64,000 bases of DNA from Euwallacea fornicatus (GCF_040115645.1 NC_089558.1:3100001-3164000); one strand, 5' to 3'. Positions 46,466 to 57,755 are shown, counted from the first letter of the stretch. Notes: generated by a model from the letters alone, not told the origin. Translations and numbers: made by a program.

Positions 46466-48942
46466 TCATTCTCTTTTAACTTTTGCAACTGCAGTAAATC
46501 TCAAACACAACTATTCTTCCAATCTTAGCCATTCTTTGCCCTAAAAACAAACTTAGAAAGCGATTATTTTGGCTTCTCTCACCCTTAAAAAGATGATTTC
46601 ATACAACTGCAGTTTACAACCATTATTTCCAACAACAGGAATTAAAGCATGTGTCTGGCCCGGTTCCAAAAATGGCCAATTTTCTGAAATTATTAACGTA
46701 AAGAAAAACATAATTTATGGTTATTAAGGGTACAAACAAGTTGATATTTTACTTAATAGTGCACTTGGAAAATGGGCTTAAAGTCACGGACGTATTATTT
46801 ACGGACTCATAAGGCGTGAAATTGTAAAAATTCTGCGACTTCAATAAAATTTCGCCATCCGGCCTGAAAGTGTTCGGTTACCATGACTTAGTGTTCTATT
46901 GTAACTGCAACAAGTGGTTACCATGGGCAAATTATCCTCATAAGGGCCTCGTTGCGACCTAGAATATGATGGAAATCGACTTTAGGTAATGGCTTCTCGG
47001 CAAAAAAAAAAAACCAATCTAACATATTGCGGGTCAGGAGCCGTTGAAAAAGCAAAAAGGTTCATTTCGCTTTGCTCCTCCGACCTTTTGCACAGGGAGC
47101 AAAGTGGATATTTTTACCTTGCTTGAATCGACCGCGAATTTTTAGCACATACGTCTTATAAAACTATAATTGCATTGCGGGCCATGTTCAGCAATGGGAC
47201 GCAAAGAAAAACGTTGTTAAATTTCGTAGACGTGGAATAGTAGACGTTCCAAAACGCCATTATGCTGAAACGTGGAATTAAACTGATGGGTTTGCACAAA
47301 GGAGCTGGAAAGAAGGGGTATTTGCGCGAAATCTGGGATTGCTCAATTTCAAAAGGAAATCGAGAAACTTTCCCGATATAGCACTTCTTTTGTAGCGTCA
47401 TTATTACTTTGCATTAAGTTTAGTAACTGTAGCCCTTGACATCAAGAGAATTCAGTGTTTCTCTATTTAAACTGCTGTTAGGTACGGGAGTTCTTGACCG
47501 AAAGTGCAATCAACTGTCCTTGCTATAGAGGACTTTTTCCGATATTCAACATTGAGCTCGACATAATAGGCACTTCCAACGCCTGATTTCAAGAGTTTGC
47601 CAGAGTGGTTAAGGAGCTTGACTAGGGCTCAAACTTTGACTTATAAGAAAATTAGCTTTGTTTTCATAAATCTATAGTGTCCTCTTGCCCAAATGAGCAA
47701 CAAAGCGCAGCTCGTTTTACGCCCCAAACCTGTGTGGGTCGATTTACCACTGCATTACGAAAATCCCCAAAACACACAGCCCCTTTCAGCGCAGCTTTAA
47801 TAAAAGTTTCGAAACAGTCTAGTCGTATTGTATGCTTACAATCTGAGTCTGCTCCAGAGCACATTTAATTTATTGTTAAATTGAAATTCGATGGGAGAGT
47901 GCTTGAATCTGATGCCCAGGATATGACCAACATGGGGACCATTTAATGCAGCGAACTTTTGTCACAAAAATGTTCAATTCAATTTCGTTTCCACTAAAAA
48001 ACGTCTCGTGAGATTTGTTAAAGGAATAACTGTTATATAAGGCATTTTTCTGGCCTCATGCTTCCATTTCTGAGTCAGAATAAACCGCAATATTCTTCTT
48101 TTTCTAATGGAATGAAGGTTTATTCACGATAATGTCTCGTTGTTAAAATCGTGCAAAGCTTCCAAATAATTTTATCAGCATTAAGGAATGCATTCAATTA
48201 AAACTGGCTGTCTCTTAAAGGCTATTTGGAGTGGGTAATGTAAATAGAAGCAGGTTGTAACGATAGCAGGAAAATTATAGTGAACCTGAGCCTTAATTAA
48301 AACAGAATGGCTGAAAAAGTTTCTCGTGTTTTTTAAACATCCGTTAAAATTTCATACTAACTAAACAAGAATTTAAATTAGGTTGGAATGCTGAGAACGT
48401 CGATGGCTGCGAAAGTTGTAAAGTTTGGCAGCTAAGCACACAACCATTTTAATTAAAGAAATTATGAATTTTTCTGGTGGGTTATTTTGAGCAAAAAGAA
48501 ACAGGAGCGGCATTTTTAATGTAAAAAGCCTTTGAAACCAATTATTTCTGAATTTTTGGAACTTGAAGGCCAGCTGTAAGGACTACGTTGATAATGATGT
48601 TTGAAGGCGGTTTCGGGCTTTAACAAAATCTCATTAAGAACCGCGCATTATTCCTGGATTTAAATGTAAAGTGAAACGACAATTTGGATATTTGTTGAAG
48701 TCGTAGTTGCCAACTCAGGAGTTGATCATATCAATTAACATATTATGATATTTTCACAATCAGAAGAAGAGGAACGAAGTTGGATAAAACTCTGCAAAGA
48801 ACTTGAATCGATTGTGTAACATTGGATAACACCGTGGAACTTCATGATAGAACATTCTAATGGTTGAATACTCTAAAGGTGACATTCGCCATAATGCCAG
48901 GAAAGAACCATGCAGCTTACTCCAAATGGTGCTACCACTTGT

Positions 48943-51169
48943 TACAGGGTGATTCAAAATTGAGGGCCAATATTTTAAAAGAGGAATTCTAAGGTCAAAG
49001 TAAGAGTATAAACCTGTGCCCTAAAATGCACCCTTTCGGATCTGGAGTTATCGAAAGTTGCGCGGAAATATCGGTTATCCCGAACTGTGATCATAGTTAC
49101 TGATAAAATGCAATCGAATTTCAACGAATCAAATAGCGTACAAATTTGGAAGCCTTTTTAGGCGCTCTATTCGTTTTTTGCTTCAAAAATTATGTAAATC
49201 TAATTTCAGAAGGATTGGAGGGAGGTCCACACTTTGCATAGCCCTCATTTTATGTTTCCACCGAGAAAACTTAAATTTAACTATCATCGTCTATTATACC
49301 ATAAAACAATCTAAAATTTTGATATAACTCACCGTTTGCAAAAAGTAGTTGTTGAATGAAAGGCGTGGTAATGGGACTGTGACCGCTGCGACTGCCTCTT
49401 ATTTATCCTCTTTTTTAAACTTTTTTTCTTCTCTTTTTTCTCTCTGTTCTTTAGTGTTTGTAATCATTGTCGACGCTTTGATTTAGTTGATTTTTTTTCC
49501 TGTTTTTCGTTACTCGAAAGCGTTAACTCGTTAGCGTAGTTCGTGCTTCTTTTGTTAGATATTAAAATGAAAAATAAACAATATTCATTTGACCATGACA
49601 TGTGTTATGTTTGCGGTCTACCTAATGGTACCTGAAGCTCGAAAATTGTATGCACTGAGATTTCCATACCGCTGCCTCCTAATTGCCGAACTTTCGCATA
49701 TCCACCTGGGCCCCTGCAGGAATATAGCAGATTTCACACTTCAAGGTATAGTATCGGCAGATATCGAGAACTTGCAAGTTAGTGATACAGGAACTGATCT
49801 TGAACATTATAACAATCCTGGTTAATAGTACTAGACTGTAAGTACGAAATTCGCATGTTTCTCAATTTACTGTCTGGCCTATTTTGCAGGAACACGGTTT
49901 ATATCCGTATCATATCTCACGTGTTCAAGCTTTTCCTCCTCAAGATTTTCCATCGGTTATTGCAGTTCGCAAAGTGGGAATGACGGAAGTGCGCGAGGGA
50001 TTTTAATTTTTTTTTATCTCGGATTCCTTTCAAAGACGAAGCTCACTTTATGCATGATGGCGCGGTGAATTACCACAATCTATATGTGTGAGCACAGAAA
50101 AATCTACACGAGATAAAACTATCCCGCCGATAGGAACAGTTCAGCCTAAACGCACGGGCAGGGATTGATGGAGGTGAACTAATTGGTGGTTTTTTCCACG
50201 GACTTCAAATGGTGGTACGTACCTAACCTCTTTGCAAAACGAATTGGCTGGTTTATTGGACAATGTACCTTTAAACATTCGTCAACAAATGTGGTTTATG
50301 CACAATAGTGCCCCTCCCCTCTTGTTTTCGAATAACAGTGCGCCATCATTTAAATTTGTTGTTTCCAAATCGGTGGATTGGTAGAATAGGTCCAATAGCT
50401 TGGTGCCCACCTTCCTCGGATTGCACCGTACTGGACTTTTTTTCATGGGGGTATCTAAAAAGCTCAGTTTACGATGCAGGACCAGTGCCGTCGGTCGTAG
50501 TTCTCCGTCAACGCCTCTTTAATGTTTTCCAATTTGCAAAGAAAACTCCTGGAATTTTTGAACTTGTACGACAATCTTTGTGGAAAATAATGGAGGTTAG
50601 TATCGCAGCAGGGAAAAGGCATTTGCAACACTTCTTATAAACAATTAAGGTAATTTTTTTTCTTAATAAAAAAACAAAATCCAAAATAGAAAACAAGAAA
50701 AAATATCTCATGAGTCGCAGCGGTCACAGCCCATCAAAACTGGCCTTTCGTTTAATAACAATTTTCTTGAAGTTGTATTAAAATAACGCAATAGCTCAAA
50801 ATTTTTGAGTTTTTCCTGGCCTAGTAGACGATGATGATTAAATTTAGAGCTTGTCGGTGGAAACATAAAACGTGGACTATGCAAAGTGTCGGTCACTTTC
50901 CAACCATTCTGAAATTAAGTTTACATAATTTTTGAAGCAAAAAATTAATAGGGCGACTAAAAAAATAGGGGCTTGAACATTTCTATGAAATTTTTGATAG
51001 ATAATTGCGGTCACGCTTTGACATAATCGATTTTTATCTCCTAAATTTCGATGACTCCAGTTCCAAAGAGGTGAATTTTAAGACACAGGTTTATGAGAAG
51101 CATCAATCTTATTTTGACTTCAAAAATAATCTCTTAAAATATTTGCGTTTAATTTTGGATTACCTTGCA
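48943..51169 (+). mobile_element. DNA transposon with ~450-bp TIRs, degenerate
   Basis: TACAGGGTGATTCAAAATT at 48943 pairs with TGCAAGGTAATCCAAAATT on the minus strand from 51169. Inner arm blocks also pair: ATAAACCTGTG near 49008 and 51085, TCTGGAGTTATCGAAA near 49038 and 51055, GAAACATAAAA-type sequence near 49255 and 50865, and GGGACTGTGACCGCTGCGAC near 49375 and 50730. The unique centre of about 1.3 kb holds a decayed transposase. The overall layout equals that of the element at 10399, but the sequence is clearly a different sub-family. Confidence 0.88.
49567..50640 (+). pseudogene. Inactivated Tc1/mariner-like transposase
   Basis: ATG at 49567 opens MKNKQYSFDHDMCYVCGLPN and a stop; the homology continues in the next frame as PEARKLYALRFPYR, equivalent to the EAARLYQERFPNR helix-turn-helix region of the copy at 10975. 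Further pieces follow in changing frames: YPYHISRVQAFPPQDFPS, DEAHFMHDGAVNYHNLYV, then MHNSAPPLLF, and finally NRWIGRIGPIAW, VLDFFSWGYLKSSVY and GIFELVRQSLWKIMEVSI, ending with TAA at 50640. In the second catalytic block the expected aspartate (HDGAPPH) is asparagine (MHNSAPP), so the active site is lost apart from the frameshifts. At least three frame changes and several stops are present. The copy is older than the one at 10399. Confidence 0.85.
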
Positions 51170-51263
51170 TTGCCAATGTCCAAAGTTAGGCTCTTCGGAA
51201 ACAATCCATCCTCCAACTTGTCAAGAAAAATGTTAACATCCCACTAATTTTTTTTCCTTTCAG

Positions 51264-51356
51264 CTGATGCACTCAGTAGCTGTGCCTGAAAAAACATGTT
51301 TTGAAATTAAACTCGCAGCAGCAATGAAGTTTGTTGTTATTTATTCAACAATCTAA
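51264..51356 (+). CDS. Candidate terminal coding exon
   Basis: A strong acceptor (AATTTTTTTTCCTTTCAG ending at 51263) leads into 30 open codons, LMHSVAVPEKTCFEIKLAAA then MKFVVIYSTI, ending at TAA 51354-51356. The other two frames stop early. It starts about 95 bp after the end of the transposon at 48943-51169. No poly(A) signal follows closely, and the family is not recognised. It could equally be a noncoding exon or a chance acceptor. Confidence 0.28.
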   Translation: MMHSVAVPEKTCFEIKLAAAMKFVVIYSTI

Positions 51357-51359
51357 AGC

Positions 51360-53093
51360 TAAATGCATAAAAAAACCCACATTTTATTAATCTAAAAAAA
51401 GGCAGAACTAATCCTTCAGTAACACGCATATCATGCGAAATTGGAGAAGCAAATGTATGTTAATCCTTCTCAAAGCCTTTAGAGAAAAACAGCTTACCCC
51501 ACCCTTTTTAATTCGTTAAACCTAAGGGTTGTTAATACTTTAATTGACTTTCCACCTTTTTTTAGATCCAATTATGTGAAGTAGGTCCTACAGTAAGGGT
51601 TACATTATTTGCATTTCGGCCTTTTGTTAACATGGAAGACAAATTGTTCCAGTTTATCTTACAAGGACAAATTATTTTCCCTCGCGATAGTAATTGATTG
51701 ACTTAATTGTGCCCCATTGAAATTTGAAAGTTCAGCAAATAGCATTAGGTTTCTAGTTCAACATAATGACTGGCTGCCTTCGTTTCTATGCAAATGATTG
51801 CAACTAGTCATGGGCTTTAACTTCTGTTATTCTATTGTGTTAATTATCGCTCCAATTCTCAAATCTGATGGAAATTCTCCGATGCCAGAACTTTCTGTGA
51901 AAAGTGGGAAGAAGTTGGATCCGCACTTGGCTTACGGCTTCGAGTTTTAAATTTTGCTTACTTACCGTAATAGAAAATTGCCAATTTCGACCATTTTCAC
52001 TTATATTTATTTTCTTTTGTACTGAAAACTCTTATTAAACTTGAAAATAACTGCTAGAATATTAAACGTAAATTGGCAGAAAATGCCCCACTTAAATAAT
52101 TAATATAAATTGTGGAAACTGCAGGGAGATCCTCGTTAATAAATTGAGCACTTGCCGATCGATTGATTCACTTCCCTCCTTTGGGTATTTATTGACTCAG
52201 TTCACATAAAAATTTCATTTCTCTGTAATAAGAATTGGGCTTTTTATGGTTCCAAGTTCGGACACACAATAAAAGAAAACAAAGAAAGTTTTATTTCCGT
52301 TCCACATGTAAAAAGCCATTTGTGGTGATCCTGTCAGCGTTTTTTCACTGCAAACCCCTGCGGTTGATTTATTGTTTTACACGATGTAAAACTTTTCCCA
52401 TCTTTATTCCTTCGTACTTTACATATGCCAACATCCACACGGAAAGAACTAAACAAGAAGGCTCACGGCCAGGTAGGGATGGCAGAAAACATAAAGAAAT
52501 ATTTTCACTTGGTCGACTTTAAACGTTCCAAAAATATATTGAAAAATTTTAGGGTGTTGGGGAAGATAATCAGAAGAAAAACTTATGAATTAAAAGGACG
52601 TTAAGCTGCTTCCTGATTAATGGTACCGTATTTTTCGTCGGGATCAGCACGAAAAAAGAATTTTATTGCGAAGAGATAATAATAAAGGTCGCTGTGTAAT
52701 TTGGGTAATTGGATTTCTATAGAGAAGAAAAAAACAGGTCTGAAGAGACCAAACTTTTTCTTGCTTCTTGCTTAATTTAATTTCACATAAAAAGGGAACC
52801 AGAAGACTACAGAAATTAAAACTGGGCAAAAAACAATCCTCCTTGTACTACCAGCTTTGTTGGGATTGGTGGAGCAAAGAAGTTATGCAAAAATATATCA
52901 TTACGCCGGTAAAGTCTTACTTATAAAGGACTTAAAAGAATGTTTTTTTTGCCACTTTATAGGAGATTTAATACAATTACCCACCTCTTAACCCGAAAAC
53001 ATCCCGTTTCAGAGTCGAACTCGGAGCCTCCACTTGAGCCCTTTTTGGTATATGCGATTACGTTTTTTTTTTAATCTCTTTCTCTCTCTCCAG
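51360..53093. other. AT-rich noncoding stretch
   Basis: No gene is supported. The 95-codon frame at 52235-52522 is basic and cysteine-containing but shows no signal peptide or motif, and I take it as chance. CCCGTTTCAG ending at 53013 is another acceptor-like site. Confidence 0.4.
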
Positions 53094-53277
53094 GACATTT
53101 CTATCAATCGTTGCAACCCCTTTAAGGCAGGGTATAAGAACTTTCGAACGGGGGCTGAGTTTCTTGCGCTACTTTCAAAGTCGGAAAGGTTATCCGTTTG
53201 TTTTCACACACCCCTTTGATAAATTGGTCTTACTTTTGCAAAGCGGATCTATACTAATTTATCGTTGTGCTGATTAA
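53094..53277 (+). CDS. Candidate exon after a very strong splice acceptor
   Basis: The tract TTTAATCTCTTTCTCTCTCTCCAG ends at 53093; it is the longest polypyrimidine tract noticed in the window. Two frames are open afterwards: one reads DISINRCNPFKAGYKNFRTG for 41 codons to TGA at 53217, and the other starts TFLSIVATPLRQGIRTFERG for 60 codons to TAA at 53275. Neither is a recognised family, and no clear donor follows, so a terminal exon or an untranslated exon are both possible. Confidence 0.3.
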
Positions 53278-53659
53278 TGGTAGTTTACAAGCAAGGCTCT
53301 ATTAATTTCAATCTCATTTGCACGTATCGTTAATAATCCCATTATTTTTTAATCAACTCTCACATCACATGAGGTATAAACCAAAGAAGAATTAGTCCGA
53401 TATTTTCACGAGGTTTGATGTATTATTGTAAGTCTACAACGAAGGTGGACTAGATCATTTTTAACATGTGCACCTTGTATTATAATGGATATTGTGTGTA
53501 TTAAAATGGAAATTGTTTGTTTTTAACGCCAAGTTGAGTTTTTTGGCCCACAGGGATGCTTGAAAGTGCTTTATGTTGTAGCGGCCCGGTTTTTGTATGA
53601 GTGATTTCTAGGGATTTGTATAATAAACTTCAGGAGGTTGGATTTTTTATGATGAATTT

Positions 53660-54135
53660 AAGGGGAGTAAAACGCAAAGATTTATAAAAGCTTTTAAGAA
53701 AAGCATTTCGCCGTTATTTGGGAAGATGAATCTATTTAGTATAAATTTGATTAGAATTTTGCAGCACAGTTCACCCCCACAGAATGTCAAGAGAACCCAC
53801 TCAACTTACTTAAACCAATTGATGCTGTTATTCGGAAATGCACTTTTCCTTCATTTCCATAGTTTTTCCATATTGCTAAGAAAGTATTGAAGTTTTAAAT
53901 ATATTCCATTCGGTTGAGGTGGATTGTTCATTTTTCCTTTTACGTGTTGTGGAAATAACACTTCATACACACATAAAGGTTATTGGATCGGTGGATATGT
54001 ATTTCGATGGTTTAACAAAAGTAAACTGGAAATCCTTATAAAAGTTCCTAAGAAAGACATTTCCATTTTCCAAGTATTTGGAAAGAATCGGCCGATTTAG
54101 TACAAAATTGAGCGGGCCATTCAGTAAACATTACA
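53660..54135. repeat. Old direct duplication, period about 354 bp
   Basis: TTTATAAAAGCTTTTAAGAA at 53681 recurs as CTTATAAAAGTTCCTAAGAA at 54035, followed in both by GCATTTCG / ACATTTCC, then AATCTATTTAGTATAAATTT / AATCGGCCGATTTAGTACAA. Identity is low. Confidence 0.55.
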
Positions 54136-55272
54136 TTCACCATAATGTTAAGAAAGTAAATAAAAAATTATAAATGTTAATCGGGAACAACCTTTTTCTC
54201 CAGGCTGTCAAGAATACTGAAATTTTCTTTGCTTCGAAATGGGAATATTTCATTCAGACCTTTTGGCTCGCCGGGAGGGTGGTTCGATTCCTTTTGTCAA
54301 AAATTAACTTGAAAGTGTTTCGTAATATGAGTGGTAATATCGCAAGATCGGCTGAAATCAGAAATTCCGAGCCGAGCTTCACATGAGCACGCAAAGCAAT
54401 TTGGCACTACTGAATCATTCAAATCAAACAACCCCAGCTGCAGAATCCCCAAAAGCAGGTATAATTTAGATTCATACATAATACACACATTTGGAACAAA
54501 AATTCCCCCCCATGAGAGTTATAATTGTATTTCTTCTTATATTCTCGGAAGGAGAAATTTAAAAATAATATTTCCCTATCGACCTGAGGACTACATTTTA
54601 ATATGCTGCTAAAGGATCGATGCACCATGGAAGCACATCACATAGGATTTATTTTTAACTATCCGCATGCTATTTTCCGCATAATACTACTCAGACAGGA
54701 AAAAATACTGCACCGTATTTTGAAGATACATGCCGTCTCCAAGGAAGGTGCGTATTGGCTGGGCAATTTCGTGGAAAAGCAATTTTCCACTTGCTAAATC
54801 ATTCAGATCGTACAACACGCAACCATTTGATAACGGGACGAGGAAATATATAAGAGAAACGATATAACAGAAAACTTTATGAATTCACTATAATATAATC
54901 CGCGCTAGAGGGTGTTTAAATTTCATAGCGCGTTTTACGAGAAAACTATTTTGAATAATTTTACCCAACTAAAACACGCGACCTATAACTTTTTAAGATG
55001 GGCAAGTTCCAAGGAAATTGGAATATATCTCATTTTGTGAAATATTTCAGCATCTTGGAAAGTTTCATTGAGTAAAGATGGACGCGATATAGTTTCCATT
55101 GAAGGCGATTGGGGCACTGAGGAAGGATTTGATGAATGTTTGGAAAGGATGAGAATTGCTAAAGGGGGAGTGAAGTGTTTCTGCTTAATTTCAAACAATT
55201 GGAGCATCACATCTCTAACGTCCATCTTATCAAGGGTGGGCCCGAAGTAACCAAGTTTGCTCTGTTTTGCTG
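54136..55272. other. Stretch with ambiguous overlapping frames
   Basis: At about 55040 an acceptor-like GAAATATTTCAG precedes a plus-strand frame ending at 55250 (with GDWGTEEGFDECLERMRIAK), while a 121-codon minus-strand frame (54983-55348) covers the same bases. Neither has a recognised motif, and the minus frame runs into the inverted-repeat element at 55273. No gene is called. Confidence 0.35.
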
Positions 55273-55456
55273 CACAGGGTGGCCCATAATTCATGGCACA
55301 CAATTTCACTAGAGGGCGTGTTACCCTGTTTTTAAACGTTGGCACCACGCTATTATCGATTTGTTAATGGGAGTAAATCAGAGTATATCTTAATATTAAT
55401 ACATGAGGAATCTGTGATTCAGCTAGGTGCCGCCATTAATTATCGGACATCCTGTA
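55273..55456. mobile_element. Short MITE-like element, about 184 bp
   Basis: CACAGGGTGGCCCATAATTC at 55273 pairs with TACAGGATGTCCGATAATTA on the minus strand from 55456, followed by ATGGCACACA / ATGGCGGCAC. The inverted repeats are about 30 bp. The centre is unique and noncoding. Confidence 0.65.
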
Positions 55457-55592
55457 CGTCTTCCAGCAATTTTGTGAGCTCGGAACTTCAGAAACTGTTA
55501 GATATCCGTGTAAGGATTATAAAAAAAAGTTCGAGCTGTAGATTGTGCCTTTTGAATTAAAAATGTATGCAATAATTCCGCATTTATTTTGT

Positions 55593-55658
55593 TCGAGAAT
55601 TATGCTTCACACAGAAGTGTGGAAAAACTTCTACTTGCGTGTGAAGCATTATTCCCGA
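55593..55658. repeat. Short near-perfect hairpin
   Basis: TCGAGAATTATGCTTCACAC (from 55593) pairs with GTGTGAAGCATTATTCCCGA ending at 55658; the stem of about 24-26 bp has only a few mismatches and a 14-nt loop. Size and loop are in the range of a microRNA precursor, but it could also be part of a small palindromic repeat. It lies about 95 bp beyond the 3' end of the LINE. Confidence 0.55.
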
Positions 55659-55740
55659 GATAAGTCAAAAACTGAATAAAAATCGGGATAGATATCCAGA
55701 AAAATTGGAAATGTCAATTTTAATTTTTATTTGATGTGGC

Positions 55741-55752
55741 GTTATTATTTAT
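55741..55752. repeat. Target-site duplication, 3' side of LINE
   Basis: GTTATTATTTAT here is repeated exactly at 57744-57755, on the other side of the LINE. Confidence 0.65.
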
Positions 55753-57743
55753 ATATATATATATATATAATCTTTATTTCATACGAAATAGGCTATCGAC
55801 CATACTGGTCTTTCTGCCCTTGTTACATAACCAAGTGCCTAAGTTTATATAAAGAGTGGTCAAAACGGTATACATTTGGAGATAAAAAAAAAAAAATTCT
55901 ATTGTATATCTTCACTCAGTTCTTCGTATAACGTATTGGGAGGGGAGAGAAAGTGGGAATGTCGTGTTTGTCGTCTGAGGCAAAGTGGGTTAAGTATTGT
56001 CCAGTTGTGTCGGTTGTTTTTCCATTTTGTCTGTATTTGTGATAGTCTGTCCGTTATTTTTGTCATGTTCGTACGCTCGTATAGTAATTGTGTGGAGGGG
56101 TTGTGCAAAGGATTATTAGGATGTCTTGTTTTAGTGATGAGTCTCAGAGCGATTTGTTCTGTTGTCTGTATATGTCTTTTGGTTTTTTCGGTAGCGTTTG
56201 CTCTCACTATATGTCCGTAGTCTAAAAGGGGTCTGCAGATCGATTTGTAAATTCTTGTCGCTGTCTTCGTGCTGATTCCCTTGTTTTTGTATGTCAGTGA
56301 TCGAAAGTGTTTTGTTCGTCTCGTAATTTCTGTCCTTATGTTTTGTACATGTTTGTAAAATTTCAATTTGTGGTCTATAGTTACGCCCAGGTATTTTACG
56401 TCGTTAGTGGGGTGTATTGTATGTCCGTCTGCTGTAAGTGTCGGGGAGTTTTCCTTAGTTCTGTGATTTGTCAGTAAAAGTTGGTTCTTAGCGGGATTTG
56501 GTGTTAGCCTCCACTTATAAAACCAGGTCATAGTGTCGTCCATTAGCGTCTGCAATCGGTCTACGGCTTTCTTTGTCGTTTTGTCATGTACTACAAGCGC
56601 CGTGTCGTCAGCATATTGTAATATGTAAGCCGTTAAGTCTATGTCGTTTTTGTTCAGTAAGTTGTGGTTATAAATGTCGTGGCAATATATGTTGTAAAGT
56701 AAAGGGGAGAGGGGCGAGCCCTGGGGCAGGCCTTGCTGTGGGGAGAACGGGAATGAGAGCGTGTTATCAATTCGAACTTCAAGTAGTCTATCGTCAAGTA
56801 AATTTTTTACTATGTGAATTAAGTATTTCGGTGTGTTAAGTCGGTGTAGTTTGAATAGAAGTCCTTTATGCCAAACACTATCAAAAGCCTTATTGATGTC
56901 CATAAATAGGCAAGCTGATTTGTTGTTGTTTAGTTGTGTGGTCTGTATATTGTTCGTCAAGGTAAAAAGAGGGTGAATTGTTGATTGCTTCTTCTTAAAT
57001 CCAAATTGGTAAATCGGTATGTGTCGTGCTAAATGTTCGTCAAGTCTGTTTTTTATGATGTTTTCAAATAGTTTACTTAAAACTGGAAGCAGCGTAATAG
57101 GTCGGTAGTTCTGTACTTGTGAGTTGTCTTGTCCGTTTTTCGGGATCGGTATAATTATGCCTCTTTTCCAACAGTCTGGTATTGTGTTATTGGTCATATG
57201 GTGGTTTAGAGCTCTCAACATTACATCGTGGGATTCTGGTGTTAGGTTTTTTAGTATTTGGCTCTTTATCATGTCTTTTCCTGGTGCTGTATTTTTGAGG
57301 TGGGTCAGTCCTTCGTTGTATTCCGTGTCCGTAATTAGATTGTTTAGGCTGTTTGGGACTATCTCAAAGTAGTTGTCGTACCGGTCGTTTATCTCTTCCC
57401 ATGTCTGTTGGTCAAAGTTTGGGTTGGTTGAGTTACTGAAAGTCCCCTGATAGTGTCTGGCGAATGCGTCAGCTTTTTGTTGGTCTGTGTATAGTTGATG
57501 TCCGTTTTCGTGGATGTATGCAGTGATATTATTCAATTTGTACCGAGACAGTTTTTTTATTTTCTGCCAGTACGACTTACCTCGATCGTTTTCTATCTCC
57601 TGGCAAGCTTTCAGCCATTTGTCCTGTCTGTATTCGTAAATTAGCGTCTTGATATTTCTGTTAAGTTTGTTTAGCGTCCGTTTTAGTTCATTGTCCTGTA
57701 ATAGTGTATACTGTCTGTATAGGTCTCTTTTCTGTTTGATTAG
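55753..57743 (-). mobile_element. 5'-truncated jockey-like non-LTR retrotransposon
   Basis: The element reads on the minus strand. Its 5' end (57743) falls in the linker before the reverse transcriptase domain, so the endonuclease and any first ORF are missing. The 3' end has a short UTR, AATAAA at 55773-55778 (minus strand), and an (AT)n tail at about 55751-55769. The 12-bp direct repeat GTTATTATTTAT flanks it exactly (55741-55752 and 57744-57755), as expected of target-primed reverse transcription. The coding frame is uninterrupted, so the insertion is recent relative to the DNA transposons here. Confidence 0.88.
55899..57743 (-). CDS. Reverse transcriptase of a jockey-like LINE (partial, 5' truncated)
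   Basis: An open frame of about 615 codons enters at the truncation point (57743) and ends at 55899. There is no native start codon; TTG at 57536 is only an internal codon. Visible in order are a basic linker (KSYWQKIKKLSRY), then reverse transcriptase motifs: NTAPGKDMI, NYRPITLLPVLSKLFE, FGFKKKQST, MDINKAFDSVWH (first catalytic Asp), GLPQGSPLSPLLYN, LQYADDTALVV (catalytic YADD), and KYLGVTIDHKL at the palm-thumb junction. The C-terminal region (STKTATRIYKSICRPLLDYG and TTEQIALRLITKTRHPN) is typical of the jockey clade. No stop or frameshift interrupts it. The coding strand is rich in A and C and poor in G. The enzyme would have copied its own RNA at a nicked target, but without endonuclease and promoter this copy is not autonomous. 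Confidence 0.92.
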   Translation of the reverse strand, partial: LIKQKRDLYRQYTLLQDNELKRTLNKLNRNIKTLIYEYRQDKWLKACQEIENDRGKSYWQKIKKLSRYKLNNITAYIHENGHQLYTDQQKADAFARHYQGTFSNSTNPNFDQQTWEEINDRYDNYFEIVPNSLNNLITDTEYNEGLTHLKNTAPGKDMIKSQILKNLTPESHDVMLRALNHHMTNNTIPDCWKRGIIIPIPKNGQDNSQVQNYRPITLLPVLSKLFENIIKNRLDEHLARHIPIYQFGFKKKQSTIHPLFTLTNNIQTTQLNNNKSACLFMDINKAFDSVWHKGLLFKLHRLNTPKYLIHIVKNLLDDRLLEVRIDNTLSFPFSPQQGLPQGSPLSPLLYNIYCHDIYNHNLLNKNDIDLTAYILQYADDTALVVHDKTTKKAVDRLQTLMDDTMTWFYKWRLTPNPAKNQLLLTNHRTKENSPTLTADGHTIHPTNDVKYLGVTIDHKLKFYKHVQNIRTEITRRTKHFRSLTYKNKGISTKTATRIYKSICRPLLDYGHIVRANATEKTKRHIQTTEQIALRLITKTRHPNNPLHNPSTQLLYERTNMTKITDRLSQIQTKWKNNRHNWTILNPLCLRRQTRHSHFLSPPNTLYEELSEDIQ

Positions 57744-57755
57744 GTTATTATTTAT
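57744..57755. repeat. Target-site duplication, 5' side of LINE
   Basis: GTTATTATTTAT, an exact match to 55741-55752. It fixes the LINE 5' truncation at 57743. Confidence 0.65.

Larger units (their letters stand above)
44048..48942. other. AT-rich noncoding stretch
   Basis: Apart from the candidate exon at 45180-45232 and repeat copy b at 46260-46465, nothing is supported. Frames at 44303-44646 lie on both strands and look like chance. Frames at 47664-47868 mirror each other on both strands and have no motif. Confidence 0.4.

Noticed and set aside
54262..54296. tRNA-like GGTGGTTCGATTCC
   Set aside because: B-box-like word only; no A box or cloverleaf can be folded around it.
54983..55348. 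121-codon minus-strand frame and overlapping plus-strand frame with GDWGTEEGFDECLERMRIAK
   Set aside because: The two compete for the same bases, neither shows a family motif, and the minus frame starts inside an inverted-repeat element.
55876..56220. 114-codon plus-strand frame
   Set aside because: It lies antisense to the reverse transcriptase frame of the LINE and has only composition-driven hydrophobic and cysteine content.
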